From: Chara braunii
Lineage: Eukaryota; Streptophyta; Charophyceae; Charales; Characeae
Assembly: GCA_003427395.1 (NCBI GenBank)
Contig: BFEA01000138.1
Location: 1,216,501-1,251,420 of the forward strand
DNA length: 34,920 bases
Reading direction: 5' to 3'
The notes under the pieces were generated by a model that ran no database searches, was not told the DNA's origin, and saw nothing but the letters and a program-made list of their open reading frames with translations. Positions 17,257 through 26,223 of the stretch are shown piece by piece (position 1 is the first letter of the stretch; every line of letters begins with the position of its first letter). The position numbers and the translations under genes were made by a program.

Positions 17257-17512
17257 CTCATGCTCCTCTGCTGACACGCTCAGATCCTCTGCCGTAGGTT
17301 GCAGCCACAACAATGAATCATTGCACTCAATTGCAAGGATGACTGCCAAAACATGCTCTATGAGCTACCAAAAACGAAAACAAAGCAAAAAAAACATGCA
17401 CTTCTCTGCAACCACAAAGGAAAAAAAAAAAAAAAAAAAGACAATAGCTGGTGTCTTTACCTGCTTCTATAGGATAACTGCCAACAACAGGAGATAATGA
17501 ATACTCCCCGAG

Positions 17513-17612
17513 GTCCTTGGGGACATCTGTTAAAATGGGAACGATACAGAGAAGATTACCATGGCCCCTGGCACCCTGCACAAGGATGACACAAATAAAT
17601 CGAATGTCACGT
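17513..17612 (+). pseudogene. U6 spliceosomal snRNA pseudogene
   Basis: The sequence follows U6 from its 5' stem-loop (GTCCTTGGGGACATCTG) through AAAATGGGAACGATACAGAG, the ACAGAGA box (17546-17552), CATGGCCCCTG, GCACAAGGATGACAC and AAATCG. Damage is clear. The catalytic AGC triad after GATT reads ACC (17558-17560). About seven extra bases sit in the internal stem-loop between CCCCTG and GCACAAGG. The tetraloop of the 5' stem is shortened. The 3' end diverges after AAATCGA and lacks a T-run terminator. No TATA or upstream element typical of U6 promoters is visible. It is therefore a dead, probably retrotransposed copy. Confidence 0.85.
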
Positions 17613-17613
17613 A

Positions 17614-17758
17614 CATATGACTGCTGGCAAACAGATCATGATATAGGAGGAATAAAACAATGATAGGGGGCAACACCCCACTTTAGGAAAACGAAGAAAA
17701 AAACCTCCCATTGAGTTTTGTTAACTTGAAAGACAACGGTCTAGTTTTACCTTTCGGC

Positions 17759-17801
<43 letters not shown>

Positions 17802-18098
17802 TTTTAGCTTTTACATTTAGGCTACCCAGATCAGAGTCCACCCTTTCCAGTGGCAAGCAATTAATTACGCGGCGCAACGCCAGCCTGGCTGTTCCAGCTC
17901 CTGTTTTTAATGTTACCACCCTAGGACAACTGACAGCTGGGTACCTCAGGAGTCAGAACCATTTTCCTGCAAAAGCAAATCCATTTGCTGCTCAAGTACC
18001 GACGCTCCATAACTGGTGCCTTCAGATAAACATGCCCTACCAAACCCTAGTTCATAATATTGCCTTGCTGTGGGAAGACAGGGGGAGACCTTACCACT
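17614..18098. other. no gene; long poly(A) tract
   Basis: A pure A run of about 35 bases lies at 17764-17798, which creates a lysine-rich frame. It may be the tail of an unrecognised retroelement. The remainder shows no known element head and no protein family. Confidence 0.45.
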
Positions 18099-18211
18099 GC
18101 TACCATCTTCCCCCAAACGTAACGCACCCTAAAAATGAATGTATACAAGCTATATTTCCGGCCAGACACAGCCAAAATAAGGGTGCGTTGTGTTCGGGGG
18201 AAGACGGTAGC
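18099..18211. mobile_element. inverted-repeat element, 113 bp (MITE-like)
   Basis: The left arm (18099-18130) GCTACCATCTTCCCCCAAAC then GTAACGCACCCT pairs with the right arm (18180-18211), whose reverse complement reads GCTACCGTCTTCCCCCGAAC then ACAACGCACCCT. That is about 32 bases with four mismatches, enclosing about 49 bases. Its ends do not match the ACCACCAGTAC family. No second copy is present here and no clear target duplication is seen, so it could also be a simple hairpin. Confidence 0.6.
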
Positions 18212-18448
18212 TCTGCGAAAGGATTAACCTTGAAGGCTGGAAGGAAGGGTGAGATTCCACAGGGGGGCGGCAACTTTTGGAAAGGCGGTTGAAAATATGA
18301 TATAAAACCCACCGAGAACTTAGAGAAGCTCCGTCCGCCTGGAACCAAACCTCCAAAAAAAGAAAAGAGGCCCCTGTTATCCCTTTGTTTGCCTCAAACC
18401 TGATTGGGTCTGGGGCATTGCCTTCGGGAATTGGTGGGCAACTGGTGG

Positions 18449-18738
18449 GCATAGGGGGGAGTTGGAAACTCGAGCCAACCTCCCTCCCTCCGCAAACCAC
18501 AGTGCTCGGGCAGCCCATATCAGACTTGTTAGTCCAGCAGCTTCATTTCCTCTTCAGGAAACCAGTGTATGCTCCTGTCTCTTATACACATCTAGATGTG
18601 TATAAGAGACAGGCATAGGGGGGAGTTGGAAACTCGAGCCAACCTCCCTCCCTCCGCAAACCACAGTGCTCGGGCAGCCCATATCAGACTTGTTAGTCCA
18701 GCAGCTTCATTTCCTCTTCAGGAAACCAGTGTATGCTC
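18449..18738. repeat. artefactual 126-bp duplication around an adapter
   Basis: Bases 18449-18574 and 18613-18738 are the same 126-base sequence (GCATAGGGGGGAGTTGG ... ACCAGTGTATGCTC), separated exactly by the 38-base adapter junction at 18575-18612. The genuine sequence should run from GTATGCTC directly into TTTCCTCACG. One copy plus the adapter are an assembly error. Confidence 0.93.
18575..18612. other. Nextera/Tn5 mosaic-end adapter junction (assembly contaminant)
   Basis: CTGTCTCTTATACACATCT followed directly by its reverse complement is the pair of 19-base Tn5 mosaic ends produced at the circularisation junction of transposase-based mate-pair libraries. It is synthetic and not part of the genome. 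The flanking duplication at 18449-18738 confirms that an untrimmed read was built into the contig. Confidence 0.97.
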
Positions 18739-18739
18739 T

Positions 18740-19240
18740 TTCCTCACGAAAGCGCTTCCTTCTGATTGGTGTTGAAATTTGGCAGTTGGTGGTAGTAGCA
18801 AATATTCAAATGAGAACTTTGAAGACCGGAAATTTGGCAGCTGTGGGATCCCATTGTTGGAAACCCAGCGTTTCCAATGGGAAAAGAGCACAGGAAATGG
18901 TCCGCTCTCCTGTGGAATCTCGGCGTAAACTACCATGAGGCCACAAGAGCCTGGAATCGTGATCTGAGGGCCAGTAGGCCATAAACTCATTTGCCTAACC
19001 AAGTCAGGAGATGGCCGCGGCGGCGAAGTTGGGGTGCCGACCTCTGCTCTAGGGGTACCAAGGTGTGGCCCCTCCTTAATCTTCCAAACGCTGGCCTGAC
19101 CAGCCCAGTCATTGCCCTGCCCAGTGTCCAGTCCATATAGGCTAGCAGCTGCATCTTTCGAGCTGAAGGCAGACCACTAAGCACGTGGAGAGCACCAAAG
19201 AGTCAGCCAGCGCCATGTGCACCAGGCATAGTAGCATAGG
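18740..19240. other. stretch without a recognisable gene
   Basis: No recognisable gene or repeat. It lies between two adapter-containing zones, so local order should be treated with caution. Confidence 0.4.
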
Positions 19241-19244
19241 GATA

Positions 19245-19280
19245 GTGCTGCTCCCCACGAATAGATTGGAGCATGTTTTC

Positions 19281-19311
<31 letters not shown>
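19245..19311 (+). mobile_element. A2-type retroelement, head missing
   Basis: GTGCTGCTCCCCACGAATAG, ATTGGAGCATGTTTTCC and a poly(A) of about 30 match the 3' part of the A2 copies at 9770-9849 and 31199-31283. The GGGACGCTGG head is absent, a 5' truncation typical of retrotransposition. Confidence 0.75.
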
Positions 19312-19312
<1 letters not shown>

Positions 19313-19363
19313 AAAGGCTCACAAACAGGGCATGTGATCATATTGGTTGGTCTAGTCTTGAAC

Positions 19364-19401
19364 CTGTCTCTTATACACATCTAGATGTGTATAAGAGACA
19401 G
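19364..19401. other. Nextera/Tn5 mosaic-end adapter junction, second copy
   Basis: Exact CTGTCTCTTATACACATCT plus its reverse complement, as at 18575-18612. It joins GTCTTGAAC to an unrelated CA-repeat sequence, so the material at 19402-19555 may come from elsewhere in the genome. Confidence 0.97.
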
Positions 19402-19440
19402 GTGTATCTCTCGGTACATGTGCGTTGCACACAACTGCGT

Positions 19441-19506
<66 letters not shown>
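19441..19506. repeat. (CA)n microsatellite
   Basis: About 33 CA units in a segment that is probably mis-joined by the adapter artefact. Confidence 0.95.
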
Positions 19507-19511
<5 letters not shown>

Positions 19512-19607
19512 AAAAAACAAACTTCCCCCCGTTTTTTTTCGGNAAAAAAAAACAACAAAGGCTCACAAACAGGGCATGTGATCATATTGGTTGGTCTAGT
19601 CTTGAAC

Positions 19608-19822
19608 AGATAGCAGCATTGCACAACACTACTATTATCGGTGTTGCGTTGAACTGGGGGCGTGCTTCAACAAGAAACTTCAATGTTGCCAATACCATGT
19701 GACTTTTTTGCTCTCGACTGTGTCGCTGAGTCAGTGCTGGTACATGACACCTTCATTTTAGTTTCTTGTTCATGGTCTCCCTGCACTATCCAGGTCCATC
19801 CGAACTTAGGACAAGCATAGCA
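19608..19822. other. no feature seen
   Basis: Unique-looking DNA ending in the left target-site duplication (19823-19838) of the following SINE. Confidence 0.4.
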
Positions 19823-19838
19823 TTTCTGGGACGGTCCT

Positions 19839-20014
19839 CTTTCTTTCTTCTTTTTAAAAAGGGCGACGGCCTTGAGATATTATCATTGAGCTGACCGGCC
19901 CCAAGCAATTCATTAGTAGTTGGTTTTACTCGTCAAGTTCCATCATCTGGATTCGAACACAGGTCTGTATTTCAACAGTTCATGGGTGTACCCACTGAGC
20001 TACGCTCTTGGGTG
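19839..20014 (-). mobile_element. complete tRNA-derived SINE (minus) with 16-bp target-site duplication
   Basis: Read on the minus strand, it begins CACCCAAGAGCG. Box A TAGCTCAGTGGG lies at plus-strand 19991-20002 and box B GTTCGAATCC at 19949-19958. A short body and a tail CTCAATGATAATATC...GCCCTTTTTAAAAAG follow, ending in an A/G-rich stretch. The sequence TTTCTGGGACGGTCCT is present exactly at 19823-19838 and 20015-20030, so both insertion boundaries are defined. The tail matches family B retroelements, suggesting that a LINE of that family supplied the reverse transcriptase. Confidence 0.92.
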
Positions 20015-20030
20015 TTTCTGGGACGGTCCT

Positions 20031-20480
20031 AATTCTCCTGCTGCAAGAGAAACACACCAGGGGAGGGTCCCACTTTCCTGGATTCTTTGTTTCCAATCAT
20101 TGATCATTATAAAAACCAAAGATTGATTACGAAGACGAAGGACCAGGACACAATTTTGAAGATTCCCTTATCGTTCTCAAAATGGCGGCTTGCAGAGTGA
20201 TGTTCGGGCCAGAAACGGAGAACCCAGCTATGTGGGACCTTAACCCAGGCCTTCAGTCTTTGTCCCTTGGGACAAAAGTAAAGCAACCACAAGAAAGGTA
20301 TCTCAGTACCGGGACCCTTACATACCATCCACCTGTAGGTCAAACTAGCTAACTTTTGGAACAAGATCAGCCATGGGTCTAACTGCACACTCTCAATTGA
20401 GCAATTTTCAAGAGTGCGGCTCCGTTCCGTCACCTCTCAATTTGAAATTCCAAAAGACTTAGTTTCTTTTCTTTTTTTGT
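20031..20480. other. stretch without a recognisable gene
   Basis: No recognised gene, RNA or element in this stretch. Confidence 0.45.
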
Positions 20481-20489
20481 TAACCAAAC

Positions 20490-20547
20490 CCAACTGAAGT
20501 CAATAGGAATGGTGATAAGAGAAGCCATTCCTATCCACCCAGTTGAG
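20490..20547. other. hairpin-forming inverted repeat
   Basis: CAACTGAAGTCAATAGGAAT with GG pairs with CCATTCCTATCCACCCAGTTG. The outer CAACT/AGTTG and inner ATAGGAATGG/CCATTCCTAT parts are perfect and enclose about 10 bases. It could be a foldback remnant. A separate, weaker inverted repeat (ATTGGTGATCAAGAGTTGT near 20557 against ACAACTCTTGACCAAT near 20979) flanks the following 400 bases. Confidence 0.6.
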
Positions 20548-20772
20548 ACTCCAGTCTATTGGTGATCAAGAGTTGTCAGAAAGATTATGTCGAGATGACT
20601 TTCAAAAACCCGAGTCTGCGTGTATACTGTCAAACATCTAGGAACCTTGGTTGGACCCATCAAGAAACCTCAAATTTCGAGAGTCGGACAAACATTGGGA
20701 TGCAGTGATGCACCTGTCAATATTTTTCTTTGACGTCATGCACTCAGATGAACGGAGAGTGTGGAGATCGAG

Positions 20773-20774
<2 letters not shown>

Positions 20775-20837
<63 letters not shown>
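20775..20837. repeat. (GA)n microsatellite
   Basis: Continuous GA run of about 63 bases. Open frames crossing it are pure Arg-Glu repeats without meaning. Confidence 0.97.
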
Positions 20838-20842
<5 letters not shown>

Positions 20843-20994
20843 GAAGATGTGGTTCTCGGAATTGCGGTCGCTAGAGTCGCATTATCATGGTTATGTGTGT
20901 TCACAAAACATTGCTGGCTGGTTGGGCTGGTTGAGAGAGTGTGGAGTGAGGACGTGAAAAAGTTAGTGTCGAGAGTCTAACAACTCTTGACCAA

Positions 20995-21457
20995 TTCTCG
21001 ATTTTTAAGTCGGATCAAGAGTGGTGGACCCAGACCCCATGTCCGGATTTAAAAACGGTAGGAACTTTATGATGCCCCTATTCTGGGGATGTGCTGCCTC
21101 TATTCTGAGGAGCGTCAGTCTAGTTCCTTCAGATCCTCTACCAGCAAATCAGAAGATACATTTACATCATTCACTCTTATGCTGAACTGTGTTTGAGCAC
21201 ATTGAGTAGTTCACGTACAGGGAGCAGACACTGTCCAACCAATTCTATAGAAGGAGCACAAAGTTTTTTGTCCCACAAGTCAGAAGATTTTGCTCATCTA
21301 AGGGAACGTAAATGTACAAGTACTATAAGCTAAATAGCAGAAGCCGAGGCCCGCGTGATACAGATTCTGAGACTTGTGTGGGCCCACTTTCTGGTGTCCT
21401 GCATCCCTACTCTGCACTCCACCAGCAACAGCACGTGTCCGACACAATGCAACTGCT
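20995..21457. other. stretch without a recognisable gene
   Basis: No coding or repeat signature that I can name. Confidence 0.4.
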
Positions 21458-21589
21458 CTGTCATCTCTCTTCCACCTCTCCAAGTCATCTCCTCCATCTC
21501 CCCTCCTCCTCATCATCATCATCATGCTGCTCTGTGATCTCTCTTCCACCTCTCCAAGTCATCTCCTCCATCTCCCCCCCTCCTCCTCC
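21458..21589 (+). repeat. 76-bp tandem duplication, pyrimidine-rich
   Basis: GT(C/G)ATCTCTCTTCCACCTCTCC and AAGTCATCTCCTCCATCTCC occur at 21460-21510 and again at 21536-21586. The first copy is followed by a CCTCATCATCATC array. Confidence 0.88.
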
Positions 21590-21747
21590 TCCTGTGTTTC
21601 TATCTGAGAGAGACAAGAGTCCAATAAAGGGAGAAAGTGTTGACATGGCTTCACAAGTGCCAGCGTGCGTAGGTGCACAGGCATTGACACGTGTGTGATA
21701 GGGAGAGATGGGGCCGGAACGGGTGGGGACGCATGTCACTCCTTCCC

Positions 21748-21752
<5 letters not shown>

Positions 21753-21812
<60 letters not shown>
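21753..21812. repeat. (CT)n microsatellite at gap edge
   Basis: About 60 bases of CT running directly into the N block; its true length is unknown. Confidence 0.97.
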
Positions 21813-22609
21813 NNNNNNNNNNNNNNNNNNNNNNNNNNNNNNNNNNNNNNNNNNNNNNNNNNNNNNNNNNNNNNNNNNNNNNNNNNNNNNNNNNNNNNNN
21901 NNNNNNNNNNNNNNNNNNNNNNNNNNNNNNNNNNNNNNNNNNNNNNNNNNNNNNNNNNNNNNNNNNNNNNNNNNNNNNNNNNNNNNNNNNNNNNNNNNNN
22001 NNNNNNNNNNNNNNNNNNNNNNNNNNNNNNNNNNNNNNNNNNNNNNNNNNNNNNNNNNNNNNNNNNNNNNNNNNNNNNNNNNNNNNNNNNNNNNNNNNNN
22101 NNNNNNNNNNNNNNNNNNNNNNNNNNNNNNNNNNNNNNNNNNNNNNNNNNNNNNNNNNNNNNNNNNNNNNNNNNNNNNNNNNNNNNNNNNNNNNNNNNNN
22201 NNNNNNNNNNNNNNNNNNNNNNNNNNNNNNNNNNNNNNNNNNNNNNNNNNNNNNNNNNNNNNNNNNNNNNNNNNNNNNNNNNNNNNNNNNNNNNNNNNNN
22301 NNNNNNNNNNNNNNNNNNNNNNNNNNNNNNNNNNNNNNNNNNNNNNNNNNNNNNNNNNNNNNNNNNNNNNNNNNNNNNNNNNNNNNNNNNNNNNNNNNNN
22401 NNNNNNNNNNNNNNNNNNNNNNNNNNNNNNNNNNNNNNNNNNNNNNNNNNNNNNNNNNNNNNNNNNNNNNNNNNNNNNNNNNNNNNNNNNNNNNNNNNNN
22501 NNNNNNNNNNNNNNNNNNNNNNNNNNNNNNNNNNNNNNNNNNNNNNNNNNNNNNNNNNNNNNNNNNNNNNNNNNNNNNNNNNNNNNNNNNNNNNNNNNNN
22601 NNNNNNNNN
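21813..22609. other. assembly gap (797 N)
   Basis: A run of N without sequence. Its left edge is a CT microsatellite, the likely cause of the break. Single-base N's also occur at 3291, 19543 and 32640. Any open frame spanning this block is meaningless. Confidence 0.99.
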
Positions 22610-22960
22610 TTGAACACTTTGAATCTTATGCTTGTTTAACTATAGCGGATACAGAAAAGCCACAATACCAATCAACTTCAGAATGGCACTCGGATGTGAT
22701 ATCAGAATATGAGTCGATAAGAGTAGGGGCTGGAAGTTGGTAAGGAAGAGATTCTGGAAATATACGAGTGACGGGATGAGGGAAGCTGCACTCGGATGTG
22801 ATATCAGCATATGCTGATGATGAGAGTGATGAGAGATTGTGGAAGCAGGGTGGGTTAGGCTGGTTGATGATTCTATAAGTACAGGATGATGGCTGTGCGG
22901 ATTATCTGAGCAGGGAGGCAGAAGGATAGTTGCGGTTTCTGAAACCATACGCCACTAACT
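22610..22960. other. stretch with a short direct repeat, no gene
   Basis: CACTCGGATGTGATATCAG occurs twice (near 22688 and 22792), each followed by ATATG and TGATGAGAG-like sequence. No gene is recognised. Confidence 0.5.
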
Positions 22961-22969
22961 TTTTTTTTT

Positions 22970-23087
22970 TACACCCGGCCCAGGTTGCTAGTGGAGATGA
23001 TATGAGCATCCACCACTAGCAGCCCGGCTACGGGCTCCATTCTATTGGTGGGGAGCTGCACCTGCTGGAAAACGGGTCCAGCGTCCC
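22970..23087 (-). mobile_element. family A retroelement (minus)
   Basis: Minus strand: GGGACGCTGGACCCGTTTTCC, then GCTCCCCACCAATAGAATGG, third hairpin CTGCTAGTGGTGGATG...CATCTCCACTAGCAAC, and poly(A) seen as T's at 22970-22980. It has the T-A version of the variable stem pair. No target-site duplication. Confidence 0.82.
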
Positions 23088-23089
23088 TA

Positions 23090-23430
23090 ATACAAACATT
23101 GCTGAAACATAGTTCAAAGGTAGGACGTGCAGGAAGGAGGACTGCCTCAGCCAAATCCTGGCCGCCAGATACCTGTGCTATTGCAAGCAGCGCTACCTCC
23201 TATACTCAACTAATCTAATCCTTCAAGAATTACGATTGACAGAATAAAACTGGTGCTTACACAGCTCAACATGCTTGTCACTAGCATCTGAAAATATTTT
23301 CCTTCACCGTCTAAACCCAAATACTTAAAACAAACCCACCGTGTAAATCAGATTGAGGGAATTCAAACACGCATTTTACTGCCAAATTTAGTCTTCTTAC
23401 AGAACTGCCCACCTTCCCCAGCACACAAAC
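23090..23430. other. no feature seen
   Basis: AT-moderate DNA between two family A copies, without a gene signature. Confidence 0.4.
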
Positions 23431-23436
23431 TACTCT

Positions 23437-23520
23437 CTTTTCCTTTTATTCAGAACCAAAGAAGGCTCTGGTCTATTGGTGGAAAGTGACATCTACTGGA
23501 AAACTGGTCCAGCATTTCTC
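23437..23520 (-). mobile_element. family A element, degraded, downstream of LINE copy 2
   Basis: Minus strand: AAATGCTGGACCAGTTTTCC, AGTAGATGTCACTTTCCACC, AATAGACCAGAGCC, then AATAAAAGGAAAAG in place of a clean poly(A). It starts only about 80 bases after the stop codon of LINE copy 2, the closest LINE to family A spacing in the window. The AATAAA motif in this position fits a polyadenylation signal of the parent LINE. Confidence 0.65.
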
Positions 23521-23598
23521 TGAGTAAAAATCTTTAACTCTGGTAGGCAGATATGTTTCAGAAGCCTAAAAGGCTAAGAGAAACATTCCACAGCATAG

Positions 23599-24262
23599 TT
23601 AGGAGACCCCCACACCATACCAGCTCGAATCCACCATTGACAGTTCAGATGGAGGGAAAAGGTCAGGAAACAGTTCCGGAGATCCGAAGGAAGCCCCTGG
23701 CTTACTGAAGTAAATCTGATAATCCTTTTTAACAGGGACTTCATCTCCTTCTCCTCCTGGCCATGACACCTCCCGCAGCTTCTCCCCTGAATCATCCCCC
23801 AGCTAATGAGACTGAAATCTTTGAATTTTTTGTTTTATTTCCTTTTTTTTGTGAAACTGTTTTCAAATCTGCCTTTAATTTCATCCATTGGGCCCAAATC
23901 TTTGTTTGAATAAATTGCCTGATTAATTCAGATATTTCAGAACCTTCAATTCGAACTTTTTCCCATGTGAGTACACACCTTTTATACCACAACACCCATT
24001 GCATAGCCTTTCTACCCAAGTTAAAGAAGTTTTGCCGGAATTCAGACCAGGTTGGCATTGTAGGATTCCAATGTCCCGAGAGCACTGCCGGCCAGTCCCA
24101 TGGTCAATCCAGGCCAATCAATCTTCTCCAACAATAATCCCATCTCCTCCACAACAAGCAAGACTTCGGGCATTGTAAAAATATATGTTCGATCGTTTCC
24201 CTAGTTGGCGCCAAGGAAGGGCCAACCCATGTTCCAATGATGAATGATCAATCACCCACTGC
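23599..24262 (-). pseudogene. LINE copy 2: zf-RVT and C-terminal tail, frameshifted
   Basis: Reading across frames on the minus strand gives the order: WVIDHSSLEHGLALPW; then ETIEHIFLQCP-like residues from the zinc-finger H...C end; NFFNLGRKAMQWVLWYKRCV; and finally KKDYQIYFSKPGASF ... ELFPDLFPPSE ending at a stop at 23601-23599. The same order appears in copies 3 and 4 (DYQLIFHEW, EFPDFFP). The CxxC half is damaged, and at least three frame breaks occur. Everything upstream of the zinc finger is missing, so this is a 5'-truncated dead copy. Confidence 0.8.
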
Positions 24263-25050
24263 GCAGGGGGGGGCAGCACGACCGGGAGTGCTGCGCGCCC
24301 GCTGGAGCAATTTCGGCGAAGCAGCGCAAGGTGGCGAATGCGGATGCTGGGCAGCGTCGGGTGGCTCATGGGCGGGAAAGTGCGTTTGGGCGGGATGCCG
24401 GGTGAGAGGGTTTGAGGGCGCGGCATGATGATGGGGACGAAGGAGGCACTGGGTGGGAGCTCACCGATGGAGGAGCAAGGGTGACTAGAGTGATGGAGGA
24501 CGGACACTATTTTTCTTCGACCGGTGGCGCTTGTTCTCACCATGACTTCTCCGCCTCCGCCCCTGATTTGTTGCACTCCGAGTAGCTGGTTGCAACACCT
24601 CTGGTTGCTTGAATCCTTTATGGAACTCGTTGGTGGTTTCGACGAGGTCGCACAATAACATCCTCTGTTTGGTTTTTGGGGCAGGGGGTGCCCGTTTAGT
24701 GCCTTCGTGCTCTGGCAAAGGTGACATGGCTAGCATTTGGGTAGCACCATGCCCAGCAGGGGAGGGGAGGGTGGCTCCTCTCTCACGAAGGTGGTGGGAG
24801 GCAAGTTGGGGCGGAAAGGGGGAGAGTTGCATTACATGGCGATCGGGGTGATGTGATTGAAGACGATGATGGCGGCAGAGGACTTCTTGAAGAATATCCA
24901 GAAGCTATGGACGTGGAAGTCTTGAAGACCCTTTAATTGTGTCGCTCGCCACACTATCTCAAAAGATTCTTTGGATTAGATCATGATCCCTACGATCTTC
25001 TTGACATTCTTCTTGATGATGACGAATCTGTAGAGTAGGTCCATTGCTGC
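24263..25050. other. stretch without a recognisable gene
   Basis: GC-rich at 24263-24450, otherwise mixed. Open frames on both strands of 60-115 codons have biased, proline/serine-rich composition and no family signature. Confidence 0.4.
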
Positions 25051-25051
25051 G

Positions 25052-25302
25052 TTCTCACCTGAATTTTCTGTTTGACAAATTTCTAAACAATTTCGAATTT
25101 CTTTCAATAGTACTATACTTTTTCAGAATTTCAACTTCTAAGTGGATGTTCCTGATCCTTGACTCCGTTTTTCAAATTCTCACCTGAATTTTCTGTTTGA
25201 TAAATTCCTAATCCAACTTCGAATTTCTCTCAATAGAACTTCTCTTTTTCAAAAATTCAATTTCTCAGTGGTTGTTCCTGATCTTTGATTTCGTTTTTCT
25301 AA
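25052..25302 (+). repeat. 125-bp tandem duplication, AT-rich
   Basis: Units start TTCTCACCTGAATTTTCTGT at 25052 and 25177. They share TCGAATTTCT.TCAATAG and GTTCCTGATC.TTGA, with about 12-15 percent divergence. Confidence 0.88.
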
Positions 25303-25740
25303 TCCTGCTTAATGATATCTCTTGATTTTTGACTTGCAATTCCAAACTTCTGCTTTTATAATCACAATAGTATGTTCCTGTTTTACTATGACATGGTAAA
25401 TAGAAGGTTCTGAATTTGAAGTCAAATTTTGTTTCTGGGGAATTTCGATTGGGTGGACTTAGGAAATTGTACCCACCCTTGTGTTGTTGTTTGCGGGCCA
25501 GGTGTTTTGAGGATGTGTGGTACCGAGGTTAGGGGGGCTGGTTTCTGGTTGGTGATATTACGTCCTGGTGGTGAGGAGGGCTAGCTAGTGGGATTGGATT
25601 AGGGCATAGCAACACCTCAGATGGTGACTTAGCTGTTATAAGTCTTGTCAGAGAGAGGTAAGAGGTTAGTAGTGCGGTCGGTGCTGCGCGTATTTGGGTG
25701 AGGGCGTTCACCTGACTTCTACTTTTTTTCCTCTTGTGAA
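25303..25740. other. no gene; segment related to 30735-30830
   Basis: GGGCTAGCTAGT.GGATTGG, AGATGGTGACTTAGCTG and AGTCTTGTCAGAGAGAGGTA (25575-25665) resemble 30735-30830. The surroundings of both also carry the repeat described at 25741-26150, so the two regions share a common ancestor. Confidence 0.5.
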
Positions 25741-26150
25741 CTAAGGATGGAGGAGGTTGGCTCGTCGTGAGAGGAAGAAGAGTTGAGGAAGGTGTCCATT
25801 GTGTGATTGTGGCTGCTGTTCTCATCCCCCAAACTATGTGGTGGAGGAGGTCCGCTCGTCGGGGGATGAAGAAGAGTAGGGGGTTGGAGGGAAGAGGGAG
25901 GATGGTTCCTCTGATTGTCCCTTGCTAGTAAAACCCAATCAATGGTCACTTTGGGTGGACTACTATTTCTTCTCTCTTCGAACTATGTGGTGGAGGAGGT
26001 CGGCTCGTCGAAGGAAGATGAAAAGTTGAAGTCTGCTTTTAACCATTAGGGGATCCGGTGAGGTTGCTTGTCTACTGTTCTTTATCTTCCGAACTATGTG
26101 GTGGTGGAGGTCGGCTCATCGGAAGACGATGGAGAGTAGGGGGTTGTAAG
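25741..26150 (+). repeat. four spaced copies of a GGTGGAGGAGGTCGGCTCGTCG motif
   Basis: AACTATGTGGTGGAGGAGGT then CGGCTCGTCG and GAAGATGAAGA-like sequence occurs near 25741, 25832, 25979 and 26092, spaced 90-150 bases. Two further copies are at 30469 and 30578. The core is more conserved than the spacers. It does not keep a single reading frame, so I favour a decayed tandem repeat over a protein-coding array. Confidence 0.75.
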
Positions 26151-26223
26151 GAATAGCAGGCGGGTAGTTTACTCAGTTGTTTTTTCATTTTTAGATTTGT
26201 TCTCAGTTTTTTTCAGGTTTCTC

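Larger units (their letters stand above)
19312..19607. repeat. chimeric segment: duplicated flank around adapter
   Basis: Bases 19312-19363 (CAAAGGCTCACAAACAGGGC ... GTCTTGAAC) recur exactly at 19556-19607. Between them lie an adapter junction (19364-19401), a (CA)n run and an N at 19543. The A-rich string with an N before the second copy resembles the poly(A) at 19282-19311, so the second copy appears to be a low-quality re-reading of the first. Confidence 0.85.

Noticed and set aside
17711-18292. 193-codon plus-strand open frame
   Set aside because: It runs through a 35-base poly(A) tract (poly-lysine) and an inverted-repeat element; no domain and no splice context.
21665-22743. Open frames of 290-350 codons spanning 21665-22743
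   Set aside because: They exist only because the N block is read as open; the real sequence at both ends is a CT microsatellite and a few codons.
24118-24576. 152-codon minus-strand gene
   Set aside because: The last part is a frame through LINE copy 2 and the first part is low-complexity Pro/Ser-rich sequence; the join is the LINE 5' truncation point.
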